Part shown: piece by piece, positions 42,071 to 52,035 of the stretch
Layout: every line of letters starts with the position of its first letter
Numbering within the stretch: position 1 is the first letter of the stretch
From: Bog-532 sp963833835
GTDB lineage: Bacteria > Actinomycetota > Actinomycetes > Streptosporangiales > Streptosporangiaceae
Length of the DNA stretch: 64,000 bases
Assembly: GCA_963833835.1 (NCBI GenBank)
Contig: CAWHZI010000007.1
Location: 62,001-126,000, forward strand
Direction of reading: 5' to 3'
Translations under genes and position numbers: made by a program
The notes under the pieces: generated by a model
What the model saw: the letters and a program-made list of their open reading frames with translations, nothing else
What the model was told of the DNA's origin: nothing
The model's database searches: none

Positions 42071-44544
42071 GTGCATGACCTGGATGGGTTCCGCGCAGCG
42101 GTGCGTGAGCGCCGCCGGACGGCCGGCCGTACTCAGCGGCAGCTGGCCCGGGCCATCGGCTTGCATCCCGACGTGCTCAGTCACAAGCTTCACCAGCGCG
42201 GCGCGGTGCTGACCCCGGCCGAGGTCGTCGCGATCGTCGCCACGTTGGCGGGCTGGAAGGTGATCGGCTCAACGGCCGAGGCCCGGACGCTCGCGCTGAT
42301 GGCCGTACCCGAGCACGCCATCCCCGCGCAGGCGTGGGCCGCCGGGCCGCTGGGTGACCTCCCGTCCCTTCCGGCCCCGTCCCTTCCGGCCCCGTCCCAG
42401 TCGGCGGCGCCCGCCAGCGTGCCGGGCCCGCGACTCAGCCCGGAACGCGACGGTGGCCGCCTGAGCCCGGTGCCGGTCCCGGTGCCGATGACCGAGCTGG
42501 TGGGGCGGCGGGCCGAGGTCGCCACCGTCGTCGCCGCCGTGGCCGAGAGCCGGCTGGTTACCCTCACCGGGGCCGGCGGGATCGGCAAGACCCGCGTCGC
42601 CGCGCAGGCCGCCGCCGAGCTGGCCGGCCGGTTCCCCGGCGGCGTGGTCTACGCCGACCTGGCGCCGGTCGGCGACCCTGGCCTGGTGGCGGTGACGTTG
42701 CTGCGCGCGCTGGGGGTGACCCCGGCCGCCGCGGCCACGGCGGAGGACCAGCTCGGCGCCGTCCTGCGCCCGAGGCGGGTGCTGCTGGTCATCGACAACA
42801 TGGAGCACCTGGTCGAGGAGGGACCGTTGCTGGCCCGGCTGCTGGCCGGGGCCCCGGAGCTGCACCTGCTGGTCACCAGCCGGATTTCGCTCGGGCTGTA
42901 CGGAGAGCACCAGGTGCGGGTGCCGCCCCTCGGGCTGCCCGGCACGGTTGCGAGCGCCGCCGACAGCGAGGCGGTGCAGCTGTTCCTGCAGCGGGCCGAG
43001 GCGGCCAGTTCTGAGTTCAAGCCGGTGAAGACGCGCTGGCGGCCGCCGCCGCGGTCTGCGCGGCCGTGGACGGCCTGCCGCTGGCGATCGAGCTGGCGGC
43101 CGCCTGGGTGCGGCTGTATCCGCCGCAGGCGCTGCCGCTATTACTGCAGGCGCGACTGTCCCTGCTGACGGGTGGCCCGCGGGACCGTCCGCGGCGCCAC
43201 CAGACGCTGCGGGCCACCTTGGAGTGGAGTGACTCGCTCCTGTCTCGTGCCGCCCATGAGCTGTTCGTGCAGCTGGGAGTCTTCGCCGGGCCGTTCGACA
43301 CCGCGGCCGCGGTGGCGGTCTGCGGGACCACCCAGCCGGCGGCAGAAGTGACCGAACGGCTGGCGGAGCTGGCCGAGCACAGCCTGCTGGAGGTGACACC
43401 CGGCTCGGTCCCGCGGTTCGCCATGCTGGCGACGGTCCGTGAGTACGCGCTGGCGCGGCTGGCCGAAACTGGCTGGGCCGACCAGGCCCATACCCGCCAC
43501 CTGCGTCACTACCTGGACCTGACCACGCAGGCGCGCGGCCAGCTGGTCGGGGCGGCCCAGCGGGAGTGGCTGGACCGGCTGGAGGCTGAGTTCGCCAACA
43601 TCCGGGCCGCCCTGGACTGGGCGCGGGCCCGCGCCGAGCCAGACGGCAGCTCCCGGCAGGACGGCAGCTCCCTGGAAGACGGCCTCCGGCTGGCCACCGC
43701 GGTCGGCCTGGTCTGGCGCCGCCGCGGCTCGATGGCCGAAGGTGCCTTGTATCTGGAGCACCTGCTGGTGCTCGACACCAGTCTGGGCGTGGCTACACCG
43801 GCCACCCGGGCCTGGGCCCTGCTGGAAGCGTCCGCCCTGGCCTGCCTGCGCGGTGATTATTCAGCCGCCACTGGCTACGGCCGCCAGGGCCAGGAGATCT
43901 GCGCGGAGCTCGGCGACCTGCCCGGGCTGGCCTGGGCGCATCGTTACATCGGCGAGGCCGCCCTCGCCGCCGGCGACCTGGCCATCGCCGAGTCCTGTTT
44001 CAACCATCAGCTTGCCCTCGCGCGACGGGCCCATGTCTCAGCCGACGAGGCATCGGCCCGCAACATGCTGGCCCAGGTCTTCCGCTATCAGGGCCGGTAT
44101 CGTGACGCCTCCGCCCACCTGTACCGGGCGCTGGGGATCTATCAGGCCATGGCCGACCAGGATGGCACCGCTACCGTCCTCAACAGCCTCGGTGAAGTAG
44201 CCCGCGACAGCGGGCAGCTCCGCCAGGCGCGGTCGTTGCTCTGCCAGGCGCTGGATGAGCACCGGCGAGCCGGCAGCAAGCGCGGCATGGCCGCTGACTT
44301 TGAAGGGCTTGCGACCGCGGCCGCCCTCACCGGGAGCGGCCGGGACGCCCTGACCTATCTCGGCGCGGCCCAGACGCTGCGCGAGGAAAGCGGCAGCGTA
44401 CTCCTGCCGGCTGAGCAGGCGATCCTCGACCGGATCCTGGAATCCAGCCTGGCCGCTTTTACCCAGCGCGAGCGCGAACAGGCGCTCACCGAGGGCCGCA
44501 ACGGCCTCCTGGACCAGGTGATCGCCCGCGCCCTCAGCGAGTAG
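42071..44544 (+). pseudogene. HTH/NB-ARC/TPR regulator, frameshifted
   Basis: It reads as one AfsR-like regulator broken by a one-base frameshift near 43,020-43,035. The first frame gives a Cro-type HTH (GRTQRQLARAIGLHPDVLSHK), P-loop GAGGIGKTR and Walker B RVLLVIDNMEHL, then loses sense after EAASSEFKPVK. The second frame resumes at AVDGLPLAIELAAAW and continues through the winged-helix and TPR regions to 44544. The intact paralogue on the other strand shows the continuous order. It is either a true pseudogene or a sequencing error. The start is the GTG at 42071, preceded by GGGAGG. Confidence 0.75.
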
Positions 44545-47038
44545 GCCTCTCAGCCGCCGCCTTTAGCGCGTGCGCGATCGTGGCTGGCAGCGGCTGGTTC
44601 CGGCCGTGGCTGAGAGCGTCCAGGCGTTCCTGGGCCGACAGCAGGGCCAGAGCGGGGGCGAGGATCCGGTCGAGGATGGCCAGTTCGGCGGGCGGCAACG
44701 GCCCGCCGGTCTCCTCCCGCAGCACCTGGGCCGCGCCGAGGAACATCAGCGCCTGGCGGCCGTCTTGTCCCAGTCCGGCCGCGCACGCGAGCCCCTCGAG
44801 CTCGTAGGCCATGTGGCGCTTGTCGCCGAGCGCGGCGTGGCGCCGTAGCCCCGCGCCGAACAACCGCCAGGCCTGGCGGGGCTGGCCGGCGTCGCGAGCA
44901 ACCTCGCCGAGGCTGCTGAGCATCACGCTCGCCCCGGCCGGATCGCCGGCCTGCCGGAACAGCTTCTGCGCCCGCCACAGGAACGACCGAGCGCGGCGGA
45001 ACTCACCACGGTGGCGGGCGGTCTCACCGAGCATGTTGAAAGCACTTGCCTGCCCGAGCAGGTCACCGGCCTGCGTCGCCTCGGCCAGCTGACGCTCGAA
45101 GTGCGGCTCGGCTTTGTCGTCGTCTCCCACGGAGACCGCCGCTTCGCCGAGGAAGCGATGCGCCATCGCCAGACCGCGGTGGTCGCCCCGGGCCGCGCAG
45201 AGCTCGATGCCGTGGCGGGCCAGGTCGGTGGTCCGCGCGTAGTTACCCTGGAAGCAGGCCAGCGCGCAGGCCGCCAGCACCGCGGCCGCCCGGACGGCGC
45301 CGTCAACCGGGTGCTGCTGGGCGTCGTCACAGGCCAGCAGCCGATCGAGCTTCTGCACCCCCTCGGCCAGCGGACCACGCTGCTGCCACAGCGGGCCGAG
45401 CGCGGCGGCCAGGCGCAATCCGTCAGCCAGGCACCGGCTGTCGTGCTCGGCCTGCCGATAGGCGAAGTCGAGGGCGGCGCGGAAGTTCGGGTAGGCCTGC
45501 TCCAGCTGGTCGAGCAGCTCAGCCTGCCCAGGCCCGTTCAGTCCCGCGTGGGCAGCGAGCGCCGTCGTCAGGTAGTACTCGAGGTGCCGCCGCTGCACCA
45601 GGGCTGGTTCCCCCGTCTCGGCCAGCCGTTCCTGTGCGTACTCCCGCACCGTCTGCAGCATCCGGAATCCCGGCGTCGGCCCGGTCATGACCTCCAGCAG
45701 GCTCTGGTCGGCCAGGACTGCCAGCTGCGCCAGCGTCACGGCCGGGTCGTTGCTGCCGCTGACCGTGGCCGCGGCCCCGGCGTCGAACGGGCCGGCGAAG
45801 GCACCCAGCTGGGTGAACACGCGCCGGGCGGGGGGCGACAGCAGGTCATGACCCCAGTCCAGCGTGGCTCGCAGGGTCTGCTGCCGTTGCGGCGCGTCTC
45901 GCGGACCCCCGGTGAGCAGCGCAAGGCGGGACCGCAACATCGGCAGCAGGGCTGGTGGCGGGTACAGTCGGGTCCGGGCCGCGGCCAGCTCGATGGCCAG
46001 CGGCAGGCCATCCAGGGCCGCGCAGATTTCGGCGATTGCGGCCAGCTCACCCTGGTCCGGGGCGAAGCCCGGCCGGGCCGCCCGTGCCCGCACGACGAAC
46101 AGCTGGACGGCCTCGCTGTCCTCTGTGCCGGTGCCGTCGGCCGCTGGCAGGTGCAGCGGGGGGACCCGCACCGTGTGCTCTCCGTACAGACGGAGCGCGA
46201 TCCGGCTGGTGGCCAGTATCCGGATCGCCGGGTCGGCCGCCAGTATCCTGGCCAGCACCTCGGTCTCGTCCAGCAGGTGCTCCACGTTGTCCACCACGAG
46301 CAGCAGCTCGCGGTCCCGCAGCGCCTCCGTCAGCTGAGCCTCGGCGGTCTCCGCTGACGCCGACGCCAGACCCAGCTCGCGGGCCACGATCGTGGCGATC
46401 AGTGTGGCATCACGGACCGGCGCCAGGTCGATGAACGCGACGCCGTCGGCAAAGCGGTCGGCCAGGTCGCGGGCCGCCTGCAGCGCGAGCCGCGTCTTGC
46501 CGCTGCCGCCGACCCCGGTGAGGGTGACCAGCCGCGAGGCCGCCACCGCCGTCGCCACCTCGGTTCGCTCACGCTGGCGGCCGATCAACGCGGTGGCCGG
46601 GGCCGGGAGCGGCGTGGGAGTCAGCCTGGGTCGCTGGGCGACCGGCTCGGCCGACGCGACCGGTGCCCCCGGCGCCGGCATGACCGGCGCCGCCGGTGAT
46701 TCGGCCAGATGGCGGGTGGCGACGTCGTCCTGGGCGCCGCGCAAGGCGGCTAACGGTGGCGCGGACCATGCGGCGGCGGGGATGGCGTGCGGGGGCACTT
46801 CCATTAGGTCGAGCAGCCCCTGCAGGTCTGCTCTGGTGCCCACCGCGCCCCAGCTGGCCAGCGTGGTGGCGATACCAATGACATCTGACGTGGTCAGGAC
46901 CGCGTTGTCGGTGCCGTTGATCTTGTGGCTGAGGACGTCGGGATGCACTCCGATCGACCGGGCCAGCTGCTGCTGCGTACGCCCGACCGCCCGCCTGTGC
47001 TGCCGCACCGCCGCACGAAACCCGTGCAGATCTCGCAT
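44534..47038 (-). CDS. HTH/NB-ARC/TPR transcriptional regulator (AfsR-like ATPase family)
   Basis: An 834-aa protein with an N-terminal Cro/C1-type HTH (GRTQQQLARSIGVHPDVLSHK, residues 20-40), an NB-ARC ATPase (P-loop GVGGSGKTR near 180; Walker B ELLLVVDNVEHL near 257; GLPLAIELAAA GxP motif), winged-helix region and C-terminal TPR helices. Such proteins are signal-gated regulators of secondary-metabolism or conflict genes. The ATG at 47038 gives an N-terminus matching the paralogue at 42071; longer upstream starts lack a ribosome site. The two genes converge and overlap by 11 bp at their 3' ends. Confidence 0.82.
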   Translation of the reverse strand: MRDLHGFRAAVRQHRRAVGRTQQQLARSIGVHPDVLSHKINGTDNAVLTTSDVIGIATTLASWGAVGTRADLQGLLDLMEVPPHAIPAAAWSAPPLAALRGAQDDVATRHLAESPAAPVMPAPGAPVASAEPVAQRPRLTPTPLPAPATALIGRQRERTEVATAVAASRLVTLTGVGGSGKTRLALQAARDLADRFADGVAFIDLAPVRDATLIATIVARELGLASASAETAEAQLTEALRDRELLLVVDNVEHLLDETEVLARILAADPAIRILATSRIALRLYGEHTVRVPPLHLPAADGTGTEDSEAVQLFVVRARAARPGFAPDQGELAAIAEICAALDGLPLAIELAAARTRLYPPPALLPMLRSRLALLTGGPRDAPQRQQTLRATLDWGHDLLSPPARRVFTQLGAFAGPFDAGAAATVSGSNDPAVTLAQLAVLADQSLLEVMTGPTPGFRMLQTVREYAQERLAETGEPALVQRRHLEYYLTTALAAHAGLNGPGQAELLDQLEQAYPNFRAALDFAYRQAEHDSRCLADGLRLAAALGPLWQQRGPLAEGVQKLDRLLACDDAQQHPVDGAVRAAAVLAACALACFQGNYARTTDLARHGIELCAARGDHRGLAMAHRFLGEAAVSVGDDDKAEPHFERQLAEATQAGDLLGQASAFNMLGETARHRGEFRRARSFLWRAQKLFRQAGDPAGASVMLSSLGEVARDAGQPRQAWRLFGAGLRRHAALGDKRHMAYELEGLACAAGLGQDGRQALMFLGAAQVLREETGGPLPPAELAILDRILAPALALLSAQERLDALSHGRNQPLPATIAHALKAAAERPTR

Positions 47039-47210
47039 TCGCGGCCCCCGCCCGATGTGGCCACCTGAAGCCGCAAAGCGCCTGACTAGCTCCATCAGCC
47101 AGCATAAATCCCGATGTCGCCGGATAACCACCGTCAGCAAGCAGAATCCGCCAGCGAGTAACGGTCGGGCTCGCCACAACTGGAAAAGGCCTCGACCAGG
47201 CCGCGGGTGG
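47039..47210. other. Short region between the regulator and the truncated DUF2637 gene
   Basis: 172 bp; contains the junction where homology to the left element module ends (47213). The regulator promoter must lie here. No gene seen. Confidence 0.35.
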
Positions 47211-47531
47211 CTAGGCGCTGACCAGTGCGCCGATCGGCCCGCGTCCCACCACGTGCGCCAGATTGGCACCGATCGTGGCGCAGATCCCGGCCCCCAGGCT
47301 CCACGCCGCCAGCCGTGGTACCGGCTGGCCCCGTGGGCTGGCGTCCAGTACCACCATGGACGCCGCCCAGATCAGCCCGTCCACCGTGAACGGCACCAGC
47401 CGCGCCGTCACCCCGGACTCCCCGTGCGTGCGCACCAACACGTACGCATGCTGGTACGAGATGATCGCGGCCACGACCGCCACGGCCACCACCACCAGCG
47501 TGGTGGTGATCCGGATGAGCCGGTCTGTCAC
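47211..47531 (-). pseudogene. Truncated DUF2637 gene (right copy)
   Basis: 106 residues matching the first 100-odd residues of the 196-aa protein at 19811-20401. It ends in a TAG where the intact copy has the Trp of ISAWPALALVG, exactly where homology between the copies stops. The fourth membrane helix and the C-terminal HTH are missing. Start GTG 47531 keeps the GTGA overlap with the decayed small gene. Confidence 0.75.
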
Positions 47532-47771
47532 AGCCCCAGTTCCTCACACCACCCGAGGACGAATAGATCGTCGTCGCCGTAGGCCGCAGCGAGCCGTTCC
47601 GCAAGCATCATGGCTGTGATCGCCTGGTTCCGGTCGAACAATCGGCGGGGAGACCAGACACGATCCACGCACCCTGGCCGTCAGCGGCCGCGTGCGCGCT
47701 GTACCGGGCGGTCGCGACCACCCGCCGTCGAACTCCACGGTCATAAATCGATCGTCGATTCGAGCCGTCAT
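47528..47771 (-). pseudogene. Frameshifted small element gene (right copy)
   Basis: Corresponds to the 81-aa gene at 20398-20643, but two single-base losses relative to that copy (around 47,735 and 47,650) split it into three frames. Recognisable pieces are TARIDDRFM, VVATARYSAHAAADGQ and, at the end, an EELGL terminus. Confidence 0.7.
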
Positions 47772-47802
47772 ACCGAACCCTCACCTTCGATAGTGAGGCC
47801 CG

Positions 47803-48055
47803 GAAAACCAGTGACAAACCAAGTGACAACGCCCCCAGCCCATGCCAGACCAGGTCAGTGCGAGTCAGACAGCACTACCGCCCTGAACTGCACAGACGCG
47901 ACCCAGCGCGACCCCATCAGACGGAACAAGCGTCCATGGCATGGAAGAGGTCTGGGGTTCGAATCCCCATAGCTCCACACTTCAGTGAGCTTTTTCGAAT
48001 ATAACTTCTCAGGCCAAGTGCCATTCCAAGTGACTAAGTGCCGATTTTCGCTGCT
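47803..48055. other. Attachment-site-like region: tRNA/tmRNA 3' end with arm-type repeats (right copy)
   Basis: Same structure as at 20673-20925: the core ends TGGGGTTCGAATCCCCA then TAGCTCCAC (about 47,962-47,985), flanked on both sides by CCAAGTGACAA-type repeats. From 47931 on it is almost identical to the left copy. No 5' tRNA half is present. Confidence 0.6.
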
Positions 48056-48311
48056 GGCATGACCCCATGGCGGGACCATAGGCGGCGCATCCAGGATCTG
48101 CTGACCTGCGCATATGGATCGCAGATGCCTAGTGTCAGACGATGGCCGCTTCCGTGCCACGGAAGATGGGACCCTTCGTTCCTGCCGGTAGCGCCGACCT
48201 GCATGATGACCATCTTGATCGATAGGTCGCGGACCTGAGTGGATGGTTCGCGTTGGTGGACGATCGGCGTTTTACCTTGGAATTAGAAGCGCTCCCGACA
48301 GGACGCAAATC

Positions 48312-48333
48312 TGCGCACGCGGCTCCGGAGGCC
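48312..48333. repeat. Dispersed 21-bp motif, copy C
   Basis: TGCGCACGCGGCTCCGGAGG plus CC; third copy of the motif at 19747 and 21047, about 150 bp beyond the end of the right long repeat. Confidence 0.55.
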
Positions 48334-48438
48334 TCCTCTGTCGCCCGAAAAATCAGGTTTTTACCAGGCTGAACGCCAGGCGATTGTGACTCAGCGCCAA
48401 AGCTGCTCCGCGGATATTCCGGATCATCGCGCTCAGAC

Positions 48439-48834
48439 TCACGCTGTGACCGCGCCATCAGCTTCGGAGTCGCGGCGGGTGGATTGAACCTCTGACCCCC
48501 TCGATGCGAACAGAGACGCGGCTACGAAATGGGCCAGACGCAGGCACTCCGGACTCAGTACCGAACCCCGCAGCAAGTCCACGATGGCGTTGCCGGAACT
48601 TCCAGCCGGTGACTGATTTGGAGTGCTTGGCACAGACAGCAGCGGGATAGCGAGGGAGACGGGCTCGCCTCTCGCCAGCTTGAAACGTCCCTCGATCCGG
48701 GCCTGAGCCCGGGTGGCCGGTTCCTGTACGTGAATGAGAGCCGAGTCGACTCGGTCGGTGTGTTCGCCGCGAGCGGCATAGGCAACCTGGCCGAGCTTCC
48801 AGCTCTCCGGCACCTCTGCGCGCTGGCGCAACAC
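48439..48834 (-). CDS. Hypothetical protein or gene fragment
   Basis: 131 residues (VPESWKLGQVAYAARGEHTD near the start; SPECLRLAHFVAASLFASRG near the end) with a plausible globular composition, unlike the Arg/Pro-rich shadow frames around it. There is no recognised family, no clear ribosome site at the GTG (48834), and decayed-looking DNA upstream, so it is probably the remnant of a longer gene at the island border. Confidence 0.4.
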   Translation of the reverse strand: MLRQRAEVPESWKLGQVAYAARGEHTDRVDSALIHVQEPATRAQARIEGRFKLARGEPVSLAIPLLSVPSTPNQSPAGSSGNAIVDLLRGSVLSPECLRLAHFVAASLFASRGSEVQSTRRDSEADGAVTA

Positions 48835-48953
48835 CGGCCGGCATCGCGGTCAGCTAGGACACAGCCGCTCGCGCGTCGCTGAGGGCCGCCAGCCGGGGTA
48901 CTTGGGCGTTTCGGCCGACGGCTCTACGAGCTCCAGGCATGGATATTGCCTGG

Positions 48954-49217
48954 TCAGGGTTGCAGCTTGAGCCAGGTCCGGGTTACGTCAGTCTTACCGG
49001 CGATTTGTGAGCTCGGTGAGAGTTGCCGGTTGGTGAGCCAGAGCATGAGTCTGAGCTGGCGCCGCGGACGACTGTTCTCGAGGGCGCGTGGTCTGCTTTT
49101 TGGCAGGATTCGGGCGTCCAGGCCGGCCCACCAAGCCGGGATCGTCGGCATGATGCGGTCATCCACGAAAGACACGAGCGAGACCGTCGCAATCCCCGGG
49201 CCTCGGTGCCAGGCCAT
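48954..49217 (-). pseudogene. Possible decayed gene fragment
   Basis: 87 residues (SLVSFVDDRIMPTIPAWWAG; SSQIAGKTDVTRTWLKLQP at the end) with protein-like composition but no family match and a frame that seems broken at its 5' end. It could be part of the same lost gene as the 48439-48834 frame. The rest of 48835-49269 holds nothing recognisable. Confidence 0.3.
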
Positions 49218-49269
49218 AGACGAGGGCGTGATCTGGCCGATCTCGTCGCCGCGAGCTGGGCGCCGATCT

Positions 49270-49899
49270 TCACCGGCGAGGCGGCGGGTTCGGCTCCGCC
49301 ACGATCACCTCCAGCCGGCGCGGGCCGTGCACACCTTCCACCCGGCTGAGCTCGATGTCGCTGGTGGCGCTGGGCCCGCTGATCCAGGTTTGCGGGCGGG
49401 TCGCGTCCAGGACGGCCACGCCGTCCGGCACCGCCGCCACGATCTGCCGCGCCTCGACGACTACGAGATGGTAGTCAGGGACGAGAGTCAGCGCCCGGCG
49501 TCCCTGCCCGGGACCGTGGTCGAGCACGATCGTGCCGGTCGAGGCGACCGCGACCGCGCAGGTGGTGAGGACGGCGTCGATGCCGTCGAGATCGGTGACA
49601 GTCAGCGGCGGGTCATCGGCCACGGCGGCCGGCGGCCGCCAGCGCTCCGGAAAGTCCGCCGGGACGACCACCGTGCTGGCGCCGTGCCCGGACAACGCGG
49701 CGTCAATGGTCTCCCTGACCTCGCCCGCCGGGCAGCGGCGCACGGTGGCCCGGTAGTCGGCGACCCGGCCGGCGAACAGGGTCACAACGTCGGCTACCGC
49801 CGCGGCGCCCGGGCCCCAGTACGCTCGCGGCACCTCGACCTCACGAGCCACGCCTGCGGCGCGTATACGGGCCAGGATCTGCTGCCGGGCCTCACTCAC
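49270..49899 (-). CDS. lutC: LutC-like LUD-domain protein
   Basis: A 209-aa LUD-domain protein; the family core is seen at DAVLTTCAVAVASTGTIVLD and LVPDYHLVVVEARQIV. In the LutABC system it works with LutA and LutB in iron-sulfur-dependent L-lactate oxidation. The start is the GTG at 49899, overlapping the LutB stop by 8 bp. It is the last gene of the long operon that begins with the PucR-ComA gene. Confidence 0.85.
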   Translation of the reverse strand: MSEARQQILARIRAAGVAREVEVPRAYWGPGAAAVADVVTLFAGRVADYRATVRRCPAGEVRETIDAALSGHGASTVVVPADFPERWRPPAAVADDPPLTVTDLDGIDAVLTTCAVAVASTGTIVLDHGPGQGRRALTLVPDYHLVVVEARQIVAAVPDGVAVLDATRPQTWISGPSATSDIELSRVEGVHGPRRLEVIVAEPNPPPRR

Positions 49900-51310
49900 C
49901 GGTGTGCTCCTGAGCCCACCACTCCCGCAGGGTCTGCCTGGGCGGCCGCGGCAGGTCACGCCAGGCCGTCCAGCCAGACAGCGGGGGCGGCAGCCGCCGG
50001 ATCACGCCGCGGCGCCTGCCCAGCAGCCGCCCGGCCCGGGCCAGCCGCAGCACCAGCGCCCAGCGGCGCGAGGAGCCCATGGCCCAGGCGGCGGCACCCA
50101 TGGTCACGGCTTCCGCTGAGCGCCCGCGCGCATCCACCGACTCTTTCCGCAACCGGACGAGCATTGACGGGATGTCGATGGCGACCGGGCACACGTCATA
50201 GCACGCACCGCACAACGTGGAGGCGAACGGCAGCGACGCGTTGGGGTCGTGCCGGCCGTCCAGGCCGGTCAGCTGGGGGGACAGCACGGCGCCGATCGGC
50301 CCCGGGTACACCGACCCGTAGGCGTGGCCGCCGACGCGCTCGTAGACCGGGCAGACGTTGAGGCACGCCGAGCAGCGGATACAGCGCAGGGCCGTCCGCC
50401 CGTGCGGTTCGGCCAGGGTGGCGGTGCGGCCGTTGTCGAGCAGCACGAGATGGAAGTCCTGGCCTTCGGTTGCTCCGGTCCACATCGACGTGTACGGGTT
50501 CATCCGCTCGGCCGTGGACGAGCGGGGCAGAAGTTGCAGGAAGACCTCCAGATCGCGCCATGACGGCAGCAGCTTCTCGATCCCCATGACGGTGATCAAC
50601 GTGCGCGGCAACGTGAGACACATCCGCCCGTTGCCTTCGGACTCGACCACGCAGAGCGTGCCCGTCTGCGCGATGGCGAAGTTCGCGCCGCTCACCGCGA
50701 CCTGCGCCGAGAGAAACTTACGGCGCAGATGACGGCGGGCCGCCTCAGCCAGCGCTGCCGGTTCGTCGGTCAGCGCCGGGTCGGCATCGCCCATTTCGCG
50801 CAGGAAGATCTCCCGGATCTCGGCCCGGTTCCGGTGGATGGCGGGCACCAGGATGTGACTGGGCTGGTCTTGGCCGAGCTGGACGATCAGCTCCGCGAGG
50901 TCGGTCTCCCAGGCGGCGATGCCGTTCGCCGCCAGGGCCTCGTTGAGCCCGATCTCCTGGGTGGCCATCGACTTCACCTTGACCACGTCGTCCGCCCCGG
51001 TCGCGCGTACTAGCGCGGTGACGATGGTGTTCGCCTCCGTCGCGTCGCGGGCCCAGTGCACCGTGCCGCCCCGGGCGTTGACCTGCTCCTCCAGCTGAAG
51101 CAGGTAGCGATCCAGGTTCGCCAGCACGTCGTCTTTGATCGCGGCGCCCGCCGTCCGCAGCTGTTCCCAGTCGCTGAGCTCGGCCACGGCCTCCGCGCGC
51201 TTGGCCCGGATCGTCGCGGTGGCGTGCCCGAGGTTGCGGCGCAGCTGCCGGTCCCCGAGCGCCCGGGCCGCCGCGACCGGGAACGGCTCGTGCCCCCGCA
51301 GCTGGCTCAT
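49892..51310 (-). CDS. lutB: LutB-like iron-sulfur protein
   Basis: A 472-aa protein: an N-terminal LUD domain (about 70-290; VKVKSMATQEIGLNEAL, SGANFAIAQTGTLCVVESEG), then two 4Fe-4S motifs, CIRCSACLNVCPVYE (near 320-335) and CGACYDVCPVAIDIP (near 375-390). The length and order are those of LutB/YkgF. ATG at 51310 overlaps the LutA stop (ATGA); the longer in-frame start would sit inside lutA. Together with LutA and LutC it should oxidise lactate or a lactate analogue; next to sulfonate genes, 3-sulfolactate deserves consideration, but nothing in the sequence shows it. Confidence 0.87.
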   Translation of the reverse strand: MSQLRGHEPFPVAAARALGDRQLRRNLGHATATIRAKRAEAVAELSDWEQLRTAGAAIKDDVLANLDRYLLQLEEQVNARGGTVHWARDATEANTIVTALVRATGADDVVKVKSMATQEIGLNEALAANGIAAWETDLAELIVQLGQDQPSHILVPAIHRNRAEIREIFLREMGDADPALTDEPAALAEAARRHLRRKFLSAQVAVSGANFAIAQTGTLCVVESEGNGRMCLTLPRTLITVMGIEKLLPSWRDLEVFLQLLPRSSTAERMNPYTSMWTGATEGQDFHLVLLDNGRTATLAEPHGRTALRCIRCSACLNVCPVYERVGGHAYGSVYPGPIGAVLSPQLTGLDGRHDPNASLPFASTLCGACYDVCPVAIDIPSMLVRLRKESVDARGRSAEAVTMGAAAWAMGSSRRWALVLRLARAGRLLGRRRGVIRRLPPPLSGWTAWRDLPRPPRQTLREWWAQEHTGE

Positions 51311-52035
51311 CGGGTGCTCGCCAGGATCTCGGCCAGATGGACCGCCCGGGCGGGGCCGCCGATACGGGTGAGCCCGCCTTCCATGTGCAGCAGGCACGAC
51401 GCGTCACCCGCGGCGCAGATCCCGGCCCCGGTGGCCGTGACGGCCGCGAGCTTGTCGGCCAGCATCGCCGCCGAGACGGCGGCGTTCTTGAGCGCGAACG
51501 TGCCGCCGAAGCCACAGCACGACTCCGCATCGGGCAGCTCGGTCAGCTGAAGGCCGGCCACGTTGCGAAGCAGCCGCAACGGCCGGTCCCCGACCCGCAG
51601 CAGCCGCAGCGAGTGGCACGTTGGATGGTAGGTGACCCGATGCGGGTAGTAAGCCCCCACGTCTTCGACGCCGAGCACGTCGACCACGAACTCCGACAGC
51701 TCGTGCGTCCGGCTCGCCACCGATGCCGCCCGCTCAGCCAGATCGGCGTCCCCGACGTCGGCCGCGACCTGAGCGTGCTGATGCCGGATCGCTGCGGTGC
51801 ATGATCCGCTCGGTACCACGATGGCGTCGTAGGACTGGAACGTGCGGACGTGGTTCTCGACCAGCGGCGCGGCCAGCCGTGGGTAACCGGTGTTGACATG
51901 CATCTGGCCGCAGCAGGTCTGGCCCATCGGGAACTCGACGTCCTGGCCGAGCCTGCGCAGCAGCCGTGCCGTCGCCCGGCCGACGTCCGGCATCAGCCCG
52001 TCGACAAGACAGGTCGCGAACATCGCTACCCGCAT
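51307..52035 (-). CDS. lutA: LutA-like (CCG-domain) Fe-S oxidoreductase subunit
   Basis: A 242-aa protein with two cysteine-rich CCG domains: FATCLVDGLMP ... GQTCCGQMHVNTGYP, then THPTCH-like YHPTCHSLR ... ESCCGFGGTFALKN. This is LutA/YkgE. The start is the ATG at 52035, which overlaps the methyltransferase gene end by 10 bp; it gives the standard family N-terminus MRVAMFATC. Confidence 0.88.
   Translation of the reverse strand: MRVAMFATCLVDGLMPDVGRATARLLRRLGQDVEFPMGQTCCGQMHVNTGYPRLAAPLVENHVRTFQSYDAIVVPSGSCTAAIRHQHAQVAADVGDADLAERAASVASRTHELSEFVVDVLGVEDVGAYYPHRVTYHPTCHSLRLLRVGDRPLRLLRNVAGLQLTELPDAESCCGFGGTFALKNAAVSAAMLADKLAAVTATGAGICAAGDASCLLHMEGGLTRIGGPARAVHLAEILASTR

Larger units (their letters stand above)
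47213..48165. repeat. Long direct repeat, right copy
   Basis: Counterpart of 20083-21035 (offset 27,130 bp). It carries the decayed gene pair and an almost identical attachment-like core. Confidence 0.85.
19747..48333. mobile_element. Putative genomic island bracketed by duplicated integrative-element modules
   Basis: This interval is bounded by two direct copies of a DUF2637/small-gene/tRNA-like-3'-end module (20083-21035 and 47213-48165) and by copies of a 21-bp motif. DUF2637 genes and tRNA 3' ends are usual parts of actinomycete integrative and conjugative elements. The cargo between the modules (secreted giants, toxin-like operon, exporter, IS, large regulators) is accessory in character. 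No integrase, excisionase or replication gene is present, so this is either a remnant, a tandem-element scar or a recombination island; the borders are inferred. Confidence 0.5.
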
